Assembly (NCBI RefSeq): GCF_000455445.1 | Contig: NZ_HG417090.1 | Location: forward strand, 63,599 to 117,405 | Direction of reading: 5' to 3' | DNA from: Hoylesella timonensis 4401737 = DSM 22865 = JCM 15640 | Lineage (GTDB): Bacteria > Bacteroidota > Bacteroidia > Bacteroidales > Bacteroidaceae | Length of the DNA: 53,807 nucleotides | In this document: positions 24,781 through 33,335 of the stretch, one piece after another | Layout: each line of letters begins with the position of its first letter | Position numbering within the stretch: the stretch's first letter is position 1 | Position numbers and translations under genes: made by a program | Notes under the pieces: model-generated | Seen by the model: only the letters and a program-made list of their open reading frames with translations | Databases searched by the model: none | Told to the model about the DNA's origin: nothing

Positions 24781-25160
24781 ATTTTACCAAAAAACGACCA
24801 TCTAAAATCTTCAAAATAGAAAAAAATAATAGGCAAACGATGGACAGAAATGTGCTGATTTTGACAAAATAGACGGCTCTCGAGACTGGAACATTGAATT
24901 TACGGCCTTGGAAACATGTATTAGAGGTGTTATTCACATGCTTCAACCCCATTAAAGCATGCAAATAACAGGCTTATCTCAATGCTTTAGCTGCCAAAAA
25001 ACGGTAAAAATAGGAAAGAAGAGTGGCGGAACAAACGTAACGTTCTAAATAACAATGAATTACAAATCTTGCTCATAATTCGCGTATTTGCGACCCACTT
25101 TGCCGTTGGTGATTTTCACGCGAGTTTTGAGAGGCACTTTGTAAAGAAAATTCAGCATCT
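24781..25160 (+). repeat. Dispersed intergenic repeat, copy B
   Basis: Begins ATTTTACCAAAAAACGACCA, almost as copy D begins, with CTTCAAAATAGAAAAAA and ATAGGCAAA following in both. Hairpin 1 at 24929-24969 (GTTATTCACATGC / GCATGCAAATAAC), then CTCAATGCTTTAGC. Hairpin 2 at 25072-25131 (CTCATAATTCGCG / CGCGAGTTTTGAG). It ends TTTGTAAAGAAAATTCAGCA. It lies directly after the truncated DUF3990 frame. Confidence 0.75.
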
Positions 25161-25604
25161 TTTATACTCTCATATCGTGTGCCATTCTTTCTACCAATGT
25201 TGCCTTTTGAATGTGTTTCGTGGCGCAAATACACAGCACATTCGTTTAAGGGAAAAATTGTTGAACAACAAATAAAACCAATAAAACAAATAAACTCATC
25301 AAGGTAATGAACGCAAGCGTTCTTCGAATGGCACAAATTTGCCAACAATAATATGTTGTGAGTTTTCACTAAATTTGTTTCATTGGGTGAACGCTGGCAT
25401 TCATTGAATCCAACAAAAGGATTCGTTTTATTGGTTAAATTCGTTGTTGATACAAAATAACATCATTGTTTTTGACATCAAACGACCATGTTAATGAAAC
25501 ACTTGTGGTGCAAATATCTTTCTCCAAACAATGACTCGTGGGCAATAGCAGGCAGCTGTGCAACCGATAGCGTGTAGTGGGGGAGAGGGATTTGAGGTTG
25601 AAGA
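25161..25604. other. Non-coding spacer with short hairpins
   Basis: No gene seen. GAACGC-AAGCGTTC at about 25308-25322 and TGAACGCTGGCATTCA at about 25388-25403 are small palindromes whose wording (GAACG...CGTTC, followed by GAATCC) recurs around 13040-13080. Confidence 0.5.
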
Positions 25605-26909
25605 CTAATATTGCCAACGCACTCCTATTTGCAAATTGAATTGTAGTGGCTTGTCTTTCCAATACGTGTTGAGTGGTTGATGTTGCGGAATGTAATATTT
25701 AAGTCCCGGTTCCAAGTAGGCTCCAAGATGAGGCGTAACGTTGTATTGTATGCCAAGAGCTGCTTGCGATGACCATTGCTGTGCGGTTTTCTTAATGTCT
25801 TGTGTCACCCCCTCTTTGGTGTTTTTTGCCTTCACGTTGAAGTCAACCTGCCCACCAGCCATGACATAAGTGCGAAGATGCTTGTTTTGCCAAAACGAGT
25901 AACTGATATTCAGGGGCACGCCTACGTAATGGAGCGTCTGTTGCGTCGTGAAGCAAGTTGTCCCCATTGTCTGAATAAAGTCAGATTGCAGTTTAGTATA
26001 TACCACTCCTGTAGAGATAGATAAACGAGGTTGCAACGGAACACTGAATGAAAGTCCTAACGAAATGGGTTGATGATGTATGACTTCCTCATGCGTTTGG
26101 TTCAGGATGGGCGATACATCATCCGCAAAAAACGTATTGGCTTTTGACATGAAATAGCCATTGTGCATCATCACGGGTTGAGCTGCATGAATAGGATTAC
26201 TGGTAGAATAGTTCATGAGCGCATTGCTGGCATACAAATTCATGGATAAGGTGGAGTTGTGTCCTAAAGTTGTTGTATGGTGATGCGTTGCGTACGTGCG
26301 TGAACGCTGTGCTGCTTGCTTGTCCGTTGCTTGGGCAGTTGGTGTTGTGGTGGTGCTCTGTGCCTCCGTATTTGGCTGCTGCGTGGCAGGTTCAGCGGAA
26401 GAATATGTCTCGACAGAGGGTTGGGAGGCGCCACCATTTTCAGCCGAAGCAACATCTTTTGAGACGTTGGCGAGTAAGGTTTCCTCGCGTTGTGTTTGCA
26501 GCTTGGCTTCTGATGCAGCAACAGTAGACTGCCTTGTGTTTGTGGCTGCCGTTGCAACCCATGGTGTTAAGGCAGTTGTAGGTTGCTGTTCTTGTGCCGT
26601 AGTAGTTGCTTTAGGCTCCATGTAAGTTTGTTGATTGGCACTTGCGGAGGGTTGTTGAGATGTTTGTACCGCAAGCGAAGGTGTGGAGGTTTGCTGATGA
26701 AACAGCACATAAGCGGCTCCACCCAATAAGGCAATACAGATGACAGCGGCGGCAGCATATCGACGCCACAGGCTGATGTGGGTTGCGTGTTTGGTATATG
26801 GAGGGTTGGTGAGCTGTTTTTCGATGCTAGCCCACAAATCAGTCTCAACAGGTTCTTGGTGTTGAGCCATGCGCTTTTGCAAGTCGTCAATCCAGTTATC
26901 GTGTTTCAT
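25605..26909 (-). CDS. Anti-sigma-like membrane protein with outer-membrane-barrel-like C-terminus
   Basis: 434 residues. Residues 1-45 (DNWIDDLQKRMAQHQEPVET...WASIEKQL) look like the cytoplasmic part of Bacteroidetes anti-sigma factors. One membrane segment follows (YAAAAVICIALLGGAAYVLF), then about 170 residues of low-complexity Q/T/A/S linker. A C-terminal 200-residue domain has alternating strands (LGLSFSVPLQPRLSISTGVV, VGVPLNISYSFW, LGAYLEPGLKYYIP) ending in aromatic WQY, as in PorT-like barrels. Its start overlaps the sigma factor stop (ATGA). The combination could span the envelope, but whether the barrel reaches the outer membrane is not known. Confidence 0.75.
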   Translation of the reverse strand: MKHDNWIDDLQKRMAQHQEPVETDLWASIEKQLTNPPYTKHATHISLWRRYAAAAVICIALLGGAAYVLFHQQTSTPSLAVQTSQQPSASANQQTYMEPKATTTAQEQQPTTALTPWVATAATNTRQSTVAASEAKLQTQREETLLANVSKDVASAENGGASQPSVETYSSAEPATQQPNTEAQSTTTTPTAQATDKQAAQRSRTYATHHHTTTLGHNSTLSMNLYASNALMNYSTSNPIHAAQPVMMHNGYFMSKANTFFADDVSPILNQTHEEVIHHQPISLGLSFSVPLQPRLSISTGVVYTKLQSDFIQTMGTTCFTTQQTLHYVGVPLNISYSFWQNKHLRTYVMAGGQVDFNVKAKNTKEGVTQDIKKTAQQWSSQAALGIQYNVTPHLGAYLEPGLKYYIPQHQPLNTYWKDKPLQFNLQIGVRWQY

Positions 26910-27466
26910 AAGTTACTCTTTCTCTTGTAATCGTTAATCATGCGAGCCAACATGTTTTTTGCTCGAAAAAACTGTGAGGCTGACGAATTTTCCTTGATGC
27001 CCAAGGTATGGGCTATTTCTTGATGACTTTTTTGTTCAAAGACAAATAAGTTGAATACCGTTCGATACCCATCGGGCAATTGTTGTATCATTTTTAGCAG
27101 CACATCTATGGGTAGCTGTCGTGTATCTACCTCTTCTTCGTGTTCATTATCGGGTACATCTATCAAGTCGTTGGTAAGCTGTAGCCGCTGGTTTTCACGT
27201 AGATAGGTCAGCGACTGGTTTGCCACAATGCGCATGAGCCACGCTTTGAGAGAGCCTTCGCCCCGATACTTAAACCGCTGGATGGCAGAAAAGGCTTTGA
27301 CAAAACTGTCTTGCAGCACATCTTGCACCGCATCACGGTCGGGGATGTATCTTAGTGCAATGGTCATGGCATAGCCACAATAGCGCTCGTACAACTGTCG
27401 CATGGCTTGCTGGTTGCCGTTGAGAATAGCTGTCAGAAGTTGTTTTTCAGTTTCCACCCGTGGCAC
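26906..27466 (-). CDS. ECF RNA polymerase sigma factor (sigma-70 family)
   Basis: About 186 residues. Region 2: MRQLYERYCGYAMTIALRYI and RDAVQDVLQDSFVKAFSAIQ. Region 4: MIQQLPDGYRTVFNLFVFEQ and HQEIAHTLGIKENSSASQFF. It directs RNA polymerase to a small regulon under envelope control. The start is a GTG (27466, or GTG 27457), both inside the last codons of the lipoprotein gene upstream, so translation is probably coupled. The anti-sigma-like barrel protein follows with an ATGA overlap. The three genes form one operon: lipoprotein, sigma, membrane regulator. Confidence 0.9.
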   Translation of the reverse strand: MPRVETEKQLLTAILNGNQQAMRQLYERYCGYAMTIALRYIPDRDAVQDVLQDSFVKAFSAIQRFKYRGEGSLKAWLMRIVANQSLTYLRENQRLQLTNDLIDVPDNEHEEEVDTRQLPIDVLLKMIQQLPDGYRTVFNLFVFEQKSHQEIAHTLGIKENSSASQFFRAKNMLARMINDYKRKSNL

Positions 27467-28019
27467 TTTTCTTGAGAGTATGAAATTGAACGGCTTGAGG
27501 TTTTTTGTAGTTGACGATGGTACTGTTGTCCACTTTGACTGCCTCTATGTAAAATACCGATGAGAAAGTCTCGTTTTGTTCGTTATAGGCACTCGCTGCA
27601 TTCCCCTTTTGGATGATGATTTGAATGGAGTGGCTCTTGCCATTCGCCGTGAAGGAATAGGTGTAATCGCTGGGTAGTGCCACCATATAAATGGTGGTTG
27701 CCGAATAGCCTGTCTCTTGATAGAGTACATGGTAGGCATTAGTTGGTACGACTTGAAGCGTGGTGAGTCCCAATTTGCGCATGATAGCCACTTTAGCATC
27801 AGGCAAAAGAGGAATGTAAGTGTAGCTTTGGTGTATACCTAATTCTAATTGGGCTGTGCCTATTTGCTTCTCTTGATAAGTCCAAATGCCCTGATATTTC
27901 CCGAAATAGGACGGTATTTGTCTGTTTGAGCTATATAAGGAGTCGCTTAACGGATCGTCGTTGTATGAGGTACATGCCGTCAACAACATTCCTATGAAAA
28001 GATAGAAGAGTGGTTTCAT
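27447..28019 (-). CDS. Lipoprotein of unknown function, first gene of the sigma operon
   Basis: 190 residues from ATG 28019. MKPLFYLFIGMLLTACTSYN is a clear lipoprotein signal (LTAC). The mature part is beta-rich (YFGKYQGIWTYQEKQIGTAQ, YTYSFTANGKSHSIQIIIQK) and resembles DUF4738-like lipid-anchored proteins, though I am unsure. An in-frame upstream ATG at 28070 lies inside a terminator-like hairpin and is rejected. It overlaps the sigma gene by up to 20 bases. It may be sensed by, or be a target of, the downstream sigma/anti-sigma pair. Confidence 0.75.
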   Translation of the reverse strand: MKPLFYLFIGMLLTACTSYNDDPLSDSLYSSNRQIPSYFGKYQGIWTYQEKQIGTAQLELGIHQSYTYIPLLPDAKVAIMRKLGLTTLQVVPTNAYHVLYQETGYSATTIYMVALPSDYTYSFTANGKSHSIQIIIQKGNAASAYNEQNETFSSVFYIEAVKVDNSTIVNYKKPQAVQFHTLKKSATGGN

Positions 28020-28056
28020 TTGCAAAATCGTTTTATACTCTAATAACGTTAAAATA

Positions 28057-28088
28057 AAAAAATCTTGCATGCGAAATGCAAGATTTTT
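28057..28088. terminator. Bidirectional terminator-like hairpin between divergent genes
   Basis: AAAAATCTTGCAT pairs with ATGCAAGATTTTT around GCGA, giving A/T tails on both sides. It lies between two divergently transcribed genes, an unusual place for a terminator, so it may end short leader RNAs or stop readthrough. Confidence 0.6.
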
Positions 28089-28150
28089 ACTTTTTCTTCA
28101 TTATAAAGACAGTAAGGAATTAAAAATAATAAAAATAAATACCAAAAAAG

Positions 28151-28780
28151 ATGTTTAGATATTTAGTCACGATGTTACTACTCATGGGGATTCGGTTGGG
28201 CGTACAAGCGCAGGAGACCCCTCAAAAAGGGTATCCCTACGAGCGTACCGAGCTTTCAGTGGGCATCGCTTTGCACAATAGTTATGGAAATGAATATGAT
28301 AGTAATTATCCCTCACCTTTATTAAATCGAGAAACCCCAATGGACGATTATCATGCTGGAAAATTTTATATCGATGAAATGAAATCAAGTCCAACGGTTT
28401 GGGTAAACATTTTTCATCATATCAGCAAACATTGGGCTGTTGGTCTACAGGGGTGTTACGGATATAGTATGTGTCAACGGTATCGATCGCTAACAGCGCA
28501 AAAAGACGGAAAGTTAGATTTGCATGACTTCATTGCATTGTGGAGTTTGCGCTACTATTATTGCATACACCAAAAATATAGCTTTTATAGCGGCATATCG
28601 TTAGGTTTCAACAAACAGTTGTATAAGCATTATGATGCTTCCGAGTACACCGCAAAAACATATATGATAGAAGATGCCACCATTTTTGGTTTCTTGGTAG
28701 GTACAAAATTTTATGGATTCAGTGAAATAACAACGAATGTCCGTGGATTAGTAAGGGCAGGTGTTGGATATCGCTGGTAA
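28151..28780 (+). CDS. Outer membrane beta-barrel protein of unknown function
   Basis: 209 residues. Signal peptide MFRYLVTMLLLMGIRLGVQA cut before QETPQ. The rest alternates strands (RTELSVGIALHNSYG, VNIFHHISKHWAVGLQGCYG, YSFYSGISLGFNKQLY) and ends GLVRAGVGYRW with the terminal aromatic needed for barrel assembly. The size fits an 8-strand barrel. It is probably co-transcribed with the lipoprotein 98 bases downstream. Confidence 0.7.
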   Translation: MFRYLVTMLLLMGIRLGVQAQETPQKGYPYERTELSVGIALHNSYGNEYDSNYPSPLLNRETPMDDYHAGKFYIDEMKSSPTVWVNIFHHISKHWAVGLQGCYGYSMCQRYRSLTAQKDGKLDLHDFIALWSLRYYYCIHQKYSFYSGISLGFNKQLYKHYDASEYTAKTYMIEDATIFGFLVGTKFYGFSEITTNVRGLVRAGVGYRW

Positions 28781-28878
28781 TAAGATAAACGAAAACAGTA
28801 CATCCTTGGGAAAAAACAAGAGGCACTTCATGGTTAGGAAAATGTAATACAGCCACATACAAAATAAACAATACGCAG

Positions 28879-29775
28879 ATGAAGACAAAACTACTTATAA
28901 GCATACTTATGGTAATGGCAACTATCTTGGCAGGATGCCAAAGGGAGGAAGAAGACTATGACCAATGGCATAAGACGAAGGCAGGTAGAACAGCTTACCT
29001 ATATATGGAAACAAATATGAAAAGTTTGACGAATATTGTTGCCTATACACAAATGTTCAGGCAATATATAAGGCAAACCACTGTTGAGGGTCGAGACTCT
29101 GTCAATGCGCTTTACTTTAGAAATATTAAAATATTAAGGGAACGTGACCTACAGCACAATCAGTTTTTTTATAATATGTTGGTAAAAAATGAATATGGAC
29201 AGAATCTCTATATCATCTCTTTTTTCAATACCTCTTCGACTGATTGGAAAATTGATGCTGCTGTTTCAAGTGGTGATGGCAAACTGTATTATCATTTACA
29301 AGTAAAGGATGTTGATTCTAATCAGTGGACGATTGAAAAGAGTTGGAGTGATGCAAAGGAGTCAACAGTAGTAAAAAGTGATAGTACAGACGCAACCAAT
29401 GTTTGTAATCGCCTTTCTCGTAAGGCTTTCTTCATGAAAAATAAACCGTTGACAGTAACATGGAGTAGTTACTCGGATTATCCACACTTTGCATTAAAAG
29501 GAGAGGGAGAGTTGGAGAGTTGTGCAACTCCTCAACTAAAATTGCTGTATTCTATCACTCAGCCATTCGAAGTTATCACCTTGCCCAAGTACCTTGATGC
29601 AAAGAATATAAGGAGCAGAGATGCAAATCAGACCTATGTATCGAGTTACGAAGGTGATTTGAGGCTTATTGCCATAGACGCAATTGACCGAACGACAGAC
29701 ACCTATGATATTACGTTGACGTATGATGGCATTTATATCAAGATGAATGATATAAAAGAGAGTTGGCAACGGTAA
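28879..29775 (+). CDS. Lipoprotein of unknown function
   Basis: 298 residues. MKTKLLISILMVMATILAGC ends in a lipobox (LAGC), followed by an acidic EEEDYD that may favour surface export in Bacteroidetes. The mature protein is beta-rich (LYIISFFNTSSTDWKIDAAV, LYYHLQVKDVDSNQW, YDITLTYDGIYIKMND). I do not recognise the family. AT-rich codons compared with the ribH block suggest accessory status. It converges with the gene ending at 29795. Confidence 0.65.
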   Translation: MKTKLLISILMVMATILAGCQREEEDYDQWHKTKAGRTAYLYMETNMKSLTNIVAYTQMFRQYIRQTTVEGRDSVNALYFRNIKILRERDLQHNQFFYNMLVKNEYGQNLYIISFFNTSSTDWKIDAAVSSGDGKLYYHLQVKDVDSNQWTIEKSWSDAKESTVVKSDSTDATNVCNRLSRKAFFMKNKPLTVTWSSYSDYPHFALKGEGELESCATPQLKLLYSITQPFEVITLPKYLDAKNIRSRDANQTYVSSYEGDLRLIAIDAIDRTTDTYDITLTYDGIYIKMNDIKESWQR

Positions 29776-29794
29776 AGAGAGATAAGGTGTTTTT

Positions 29795-30178
29795 TCAGCC
29801 TTTCAACAGTGTTTGGTGATCCTTTTCGAACACTTTGGGATACTTAGCTTGCAAGCATAAGTTGACCAAGCTATTTGCTACCAATTCAATATCACTGAGA
29901 TCCACTCCACGTTCACGAGACACGTCTTTTCCTAAACATACTTCCCAAGTGGCATTGAAACAAGTATCTTCGGCTCCAACGTACGAGTGATTGGCAGTGT
30001 CGCCCGGTAATATCTTGTAGCGAATGGCTTTTTTCGATGCTACTGGCTGCATAGATAGTAGCAAATCGTAAGCGTGCTTGAGTTCGGGGCGAAACTTACT
30101 GGTGCCAGGAAACATGTCGTTGATAACGGGCATGAGTTCGTCAAAATCGTAAGCTTGAAGCAATTGGTATAGTTCCAT
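29795..30178 (-). CDS. Conserved hypothetical protein (DUF6557-like)
   Basis: 127 residues from ATG 30178 (MELYQLLQAYDFDELMPVIN). It continues PGTSKFRPELKHAYDLLLSM, AIRYKILPGDTANHSYVGAE, TWEVCLGKDVSRERG, and ends in a helical segment. This wording is familiar from Bacteroidetes proteins annotated DUF6557; function unknown. It is soluble and lies downstream of ribH in the same direction, separated by about 90 bases. ATG 30241 is an alternative but adds a weak hydrophobic stretch. Confidence 0.65.
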   Translation of the reverse strand: MELYQLLQAYDFDELMPVINDMFPGTSKFRPELKHAYDLLLSMQPVASKKAIRYKILPGDTANHSYVGAEDTCFNATWEVCLGKDVSRERGVDLSDIELVANSLVNLCLQAKYPKVFEKDHQTLLKG

Positions 30179-30271
30179 GATAGGGTAGGGTTGATAAGAG
30201 GTTATTTGTGGAAGGATTGATAAGCCCATGAACAAAATCATAGAATGGGCTTATCAAACATATCTTGTGCG

Positions 30272-30748
30272 TTAAAACTTTGCCATCTTGATAGCTACTA
30301 CCGCACACTCGTCGCCTTTGTTTCCTAATTTTCCGCCACTTCTATCTTTGGCTTGTTGCAAATCGTTAGTGGTGAGCAGACCAAAGATAATAGGAATCTC
30401 GCTTTTACTATTTAAGGTAGCTATCCCATTGGTGACTCCTTGGCAGATATAATCGAAGTGGGGCGTTTCGCCTCGAATGACGCATCCTAAGATAATCACG
30501 GCATCGTAGCCGCCATTGAGTACCATTTGGTGTGCGCCATACACCAACTCGTAACTGCCCGGTACCGTCTTCACATGGATGTTCTCGGGCAACGTTCCAT
30601 GCTTTTCAAGCGTGGAAACCGCTCCATCAAGTAATGCTCCTGTGATTTCGGGATTCCACTCGGATACCACGATGCCAATACACATGTTACTGGCATCGGG
30701 TACTTTGCTGGCGTCATAGTCGGATAAATGATGTAATGTAGTCGACAT
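30272..30748 (-). CDS. ribH: 6,7-dimethyl-8-ribityllumazine synthase
   Basis: 158 residues. [20 protein letters not shown] binds the substrate, [11 protein letters not shown] and [20 protein letters not shown] are the two family signatures (the latter with the catalytic His), and [16 protein letters not shown] completes the fold. It condenses the ribityl-pyrimidine with a four-carbon sugar phosphate, the penultimate step of riboflavin synthesis, usually as a 60-mer shell. Its start is 4 bases after the stop of the TPR gene, so they share an operon. No FMN riboswitch was seen upstream. Confidence 0.95.
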   Translation of the reverse strand: MSTTLHHLSDYDASKVPDASNMCIGIVVSEWNPEITGALLDGAVSTLEKHGTLPENIHVKTVPGSYELVYGAHQMVLNGGYDAVIILGCVIRGETPHFDYICQGVTNGIATLNSKSEIPIIFGLLTTNDLQQAKDRSGGKLGNKGDECAVVAIKMAKF

Positions 30749-30752
30749 AAGC

Positions 30753-31454
30753 TTATCTGGACGCACGTTCAATGTACTTATCTATCTCGGAACTTTGTAC
30801 GACTGCCGAGTTGATATACTTTTTCTTGATGTCTTGATAAATCTTGAGTGCCTCTTCTTTTTTGTTTTGACTTTCTAAGATTTCTGCTGCTTGCATCATA
30901 AAGGTTGGTGAAAGACTGTAATTTACCTTTCCTTCTGCTTTGCTATCGGCTTTCTCTGCAGCTTTCTTGAGGGTGCTAACGGCTTTGTCTAATTGGTTAG
31001 TGTGCGCATAGGCATTGCCTAATGCAGCTAACGCAGCCGGACTAATCATGGCATCGTCTTTTCCATTGAACTTGTCAAGATACTGTACTGCTTCGTTCCA
31101 TTTGTCCATATTGGCATAACACAAGCCAGCATAGAGGTTGGCTAAGTTTCCTGCATCGGTGCTACTGTAATCGCTTGCGATTTTAACAAAGCCTGTATAA
31201 TTAACTTTATCGCCATTCAATGCTTTTTCAAAATCGCCTGCATTGAAGTATTGTTGTCCTTTTCCCAATTCGGTACTTGCTTTTTCAGCACGTGGTTTCT
31301 GTACATAAGCATTGTACAAGAAAATACCAACAATAATAACTACAATTGCTGCAGCAGAAATGATAATAGCTTTTTTGTTCTTAACGAAGAAAGCTTGTGA
31401 TTTGGTGAGAGCTTCATTCGTTTCTTCTACTCCCTTCACTTGTTTGTTTGCCAT
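30753..31454 (-). CDS. Membrane-anchored TPR protein
   Basis: 233 residues from ATG 31454. A cytoplasmic stub ([20 protein letters not shown]) is followed by one membrane segment ([18 protein letters not shown]). A series of tetratricopeptide repeats follows: [77 protein letters not shown]. This resembles YfgM/BamD-like scaffolds placed before ribH in many Bacteroidetes. It is likely periplasmic, holding partners at the inner membrane. Divergent from recF. Confidence 0.85.
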   Translation of the reverse strand: MANKQVKGVEETNEALTKSQAFFVKNKKAIIISAAAIVVIIVGIFLYNAYVQKPRAEKASTELGKGQQYFNAGDFEKALNGDKVNYTGFVKIASDYSSTDAGNLANLYAGLCYANMDKWNEAVQYLDKFNGKDDAMISPAALAALGNAYAHTNQLDKAVSTLKKAAEKADSKAEGKVNYSLSPTFMMQAAEILESQNKKEEALKIYQDIKKKYINSAVVQSSEIDKYIERASR

Positions 31455-31541
31455 TTTATGATAATATTTATATTTATTTTTTCGGTTTTCATTCTTTGAC
31501 ATGAAACGTGCTAAGATGACATCCCAAGCCATGATGCGTTG

Positions 31542-31621
31542 CAAAATTAAAGTATTTATCCGATATATTGAAATTTATTACTTACTTTTTTCGTTTTTGA
31601 CTATCAAATAAGGTAACTTTG
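31542..31621. promoter_or_regulatory. Divergent promoters for the TPR-ribH operon and recF
   Basis: On the minus strand 31542-31549 is TAATTTTG, and on the plus strand 31614-31621 is TAACTTTG. Both match TAnnTTTG. The start codons lie 88 and 47 bases away. Confidence 0.6.
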
Positions 31622-31667
31622 CAAAACTTATCGATTCATCAGCTTTTCGATTTATAAATGCTTGTTC

Positions 31668-32780
31668 ATGCTTTTAAAGAAGATTTCAATCCTTAATTAC
31701 AAAAATATAGAAGTGGCAGATTTGGAGTTCTCCTCCAAGTTGAATTGTCTCATAGGGCATAATGGAGAAGGAAAGACTAACTTATTAGATGCTATCTATT
31801 ATTTATCGTTTTGTCGGAGTGCCTTTAATCCCATTGATGCGCAATTAATTCTTCATGGACGAGATTTCTTTTCTTTGCAGGGAACTTATCTGCGAGACGA
31901 TGGTGATGAGGAACTGATTCATTGTGGATTGAAGCGTGGAGCGAGGAAGCGATTTAAGCGAAATGACAAGGATTATAAGCGACTTTCAGAGCATATTGGA
32001 TTGATACCGCTGATTTTTGTGTCCCCTTCAGACACGATATTGATTGAGGGAGGGAGCGAAGAGCGCAGACGCTTTTTGGATATGGTCATCTCGCAATTAA
32101 ATCGAACCTATATAGAACATTTGAGCAGATATAATAAAGCTTTAGCTCAACGTAATGCTCTTTTGAAGAAAGAGGATGCTCCCGATGTATCTCTCTTGGA
32201 AATTCTTGAGCAAGAAATGGCTGTTCAAGGCGAAGCAATCTTTGCAATAAGGCAATCGTTTATCGAAGAGTTTATTCCTGTTTTTCAATCTATCTATGAC
32301 AGCATTTCAGGACATCATGAAGAGGTGTCATTGCAGTATATATCGCACGCACAAAGGGGACCGCTATTGGACGTTATTCAGCGTGACCGAATGAAGGACA
32401 GAGCGGTGGGTTATTCGCTGCATGGTGTTCATCGAGATGACCTGCAAATGATGATAGGGGATTATCAGATGAAGCGTGAAGGGAGTCAGGGACAAAACAA
32501 AACTTATGTCTTAGCGCTGAAGCTTGCGCAGTTTGATTTCTTGCAGCGTACGTCTTCTGCCACTCAACCATTACTGTTGTTAGATGACATCTTTGATAAG
32601 TTAGATGCAGAGAGGGTAGAGCGTATTGTGGATTTAGTGACCAGTACGACTTATGGACAAATTTTCATGACTGATACCAATCGAGCTCATTTAGATAGAA
32701 TATTAAGTAGTCATTCGTTTGATTATAAATTGTTTGTGGTGAATAATGGGGATATTGTCGAAAATAGAGGGAGTAAGTAG
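31668..32780 (+). CDS. recF: DNA replication and repair protein RecF
   Basis: 370 residues. Walker A GHNGEGKTNLLDAIY near residue 33, SEERRRFLDMVISQLN in the middle, an ABC-type signature region EGSQGQNKTYVLALKLAQFD, and Walker B LLLLDDIFDKLDAERV with the D-loop. It loads RecA onto gapped DNA with RecO and RecR. ATG 31668 is preferred to the TTG six bases upstream. It is followed after 113 bases by a DUF721 gene in the same direction, the usual Bacteroidetes order. Confidence 0.95.
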   Translation: MLLKKISILNYKNIEVADLEFSSKLNCLIGHNGEGKTNLLDAIYYLSFCRSAFNPIDAQLILHGRDFFSLQGTYLRDDGDEELIHCGLKRGARKRFKRNDKDYKRLSEHIGLIPLIFVSPSDTILIEGGSEERRRFLDMVISQLNRTYIEHLSRYNKALAQRNALLKKEDAPDVSLLEILEQEMAVQGEAIFAIRQSFIEEFIPVFQSIYDSISGHHEEVSLQYISHAQRGPLLDVIQRDRMKDRAVGYSLHGVHRDDLQMMIGDYQMKREGSQGQNKTYVLALKLAQFDFLQRTSSATQPLLLLDDIFDKLDAERVERIVDLVTSTTYGQIFMTDTNRAHLDRILSSHSFDYKLFVVNNGDIVENRGSK

Positions 32781-32893
32781 TGTTCTGAAATAGAATTCAA
32801 GGAATAGTTCGCTGTGATTATTTATTTTCCTCCATATACTCAAACACAAACTTGTGATGGTTTGATGAAGAAACTTCACTTTTTAAGTAAAAT

Positions 32894-33184
32894 ATGTTTA
32901 AGCGTCAGGTACAATCTTTAGATGAAATATTGCAAAAGGCATTGCGTGAGGGTGGACTTGAAACCCCGCTTCGCCAACGACGACTCATTGATGCGTGGTC
33001 TGAAGTTGTTGGGCAGACTGTCAATGCTTATACTGGCGAGAAATTTATTCGTAACCAGACATTGTTTGTAAAAATAAAAAATCCTGCACTAAGGCAGGAT
33101 CTTTCTATGATGCGTTCGCAGTTGGTGAAGAGACTCAATGCTGCTGTGGGGGCTTTTGTCATCAGCGATGTAAAGGTGTACTGA
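32894..33184 (+). CDS. DUF721 / DciA-like protein
   Basis: 96 residues: SLDEILQKALREGGLETPLR, then LIDAWSEVVGQTVNAYT, NQTLFVKIKNPALRQDLSMM and LVKRLNAAVG. This is the DUF721 fold. DciA, its best studied member, helps load the replicative helicase in bacteria lacking DnaC/DnaI. The position after recF fits a replication or repair role. Immediately downstream starts an 8-bp repeat array. Confidence 0.8.
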   Translation: MFKRQVQSLDEILQKALREGGLETPLRQRRLIDAWSEVVGQTVNAYTGEKFIRNQTLFVKIKNPALRQDLSMMRSQLVKRLNAAVGAFVISDVKVY

Positions 33185-33188
33185 GGTT

Positions 33189-33332
33189 AGTTGACGAGTT
33201 CACAAGTTTATCAGTTGACGAGTTCACAAGTTTACAAGTTGACGAGTTTTTAAGCTCTTGAGTTTTTAAGTTCATCAGTTGACGAGTTGACAAGTTTACA
33301 AGTTGACGAGTTTTTAGGTTGACAAGTAAACA
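33189..33332. repeat. Degenerate 8-bp tandem array, 18 units
   Basis: Eighteen consecutive octamers of the form AGTTNANN can be read without gaps: AGTTGACG, AGTTCACA, AGTTTATC, AGTTGACG, AGTTCACA, AGTTTACA and so on. Higher-order copies of 24 bases (three octamers) also repeat. It fills the space between the DUF721 stop and the end of the GH31 gene. The same octamer grammar returns at 39565. Confidence 0.85.
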
Positions 33333-33335
33333 TTA

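Noticed and set aside
28020..28070. Upstream start of the lipoprotein gene
   Set aside because: It lies inside a terminator-like hairpin and would put 17 extra residues before a normal lipoprotein signal.
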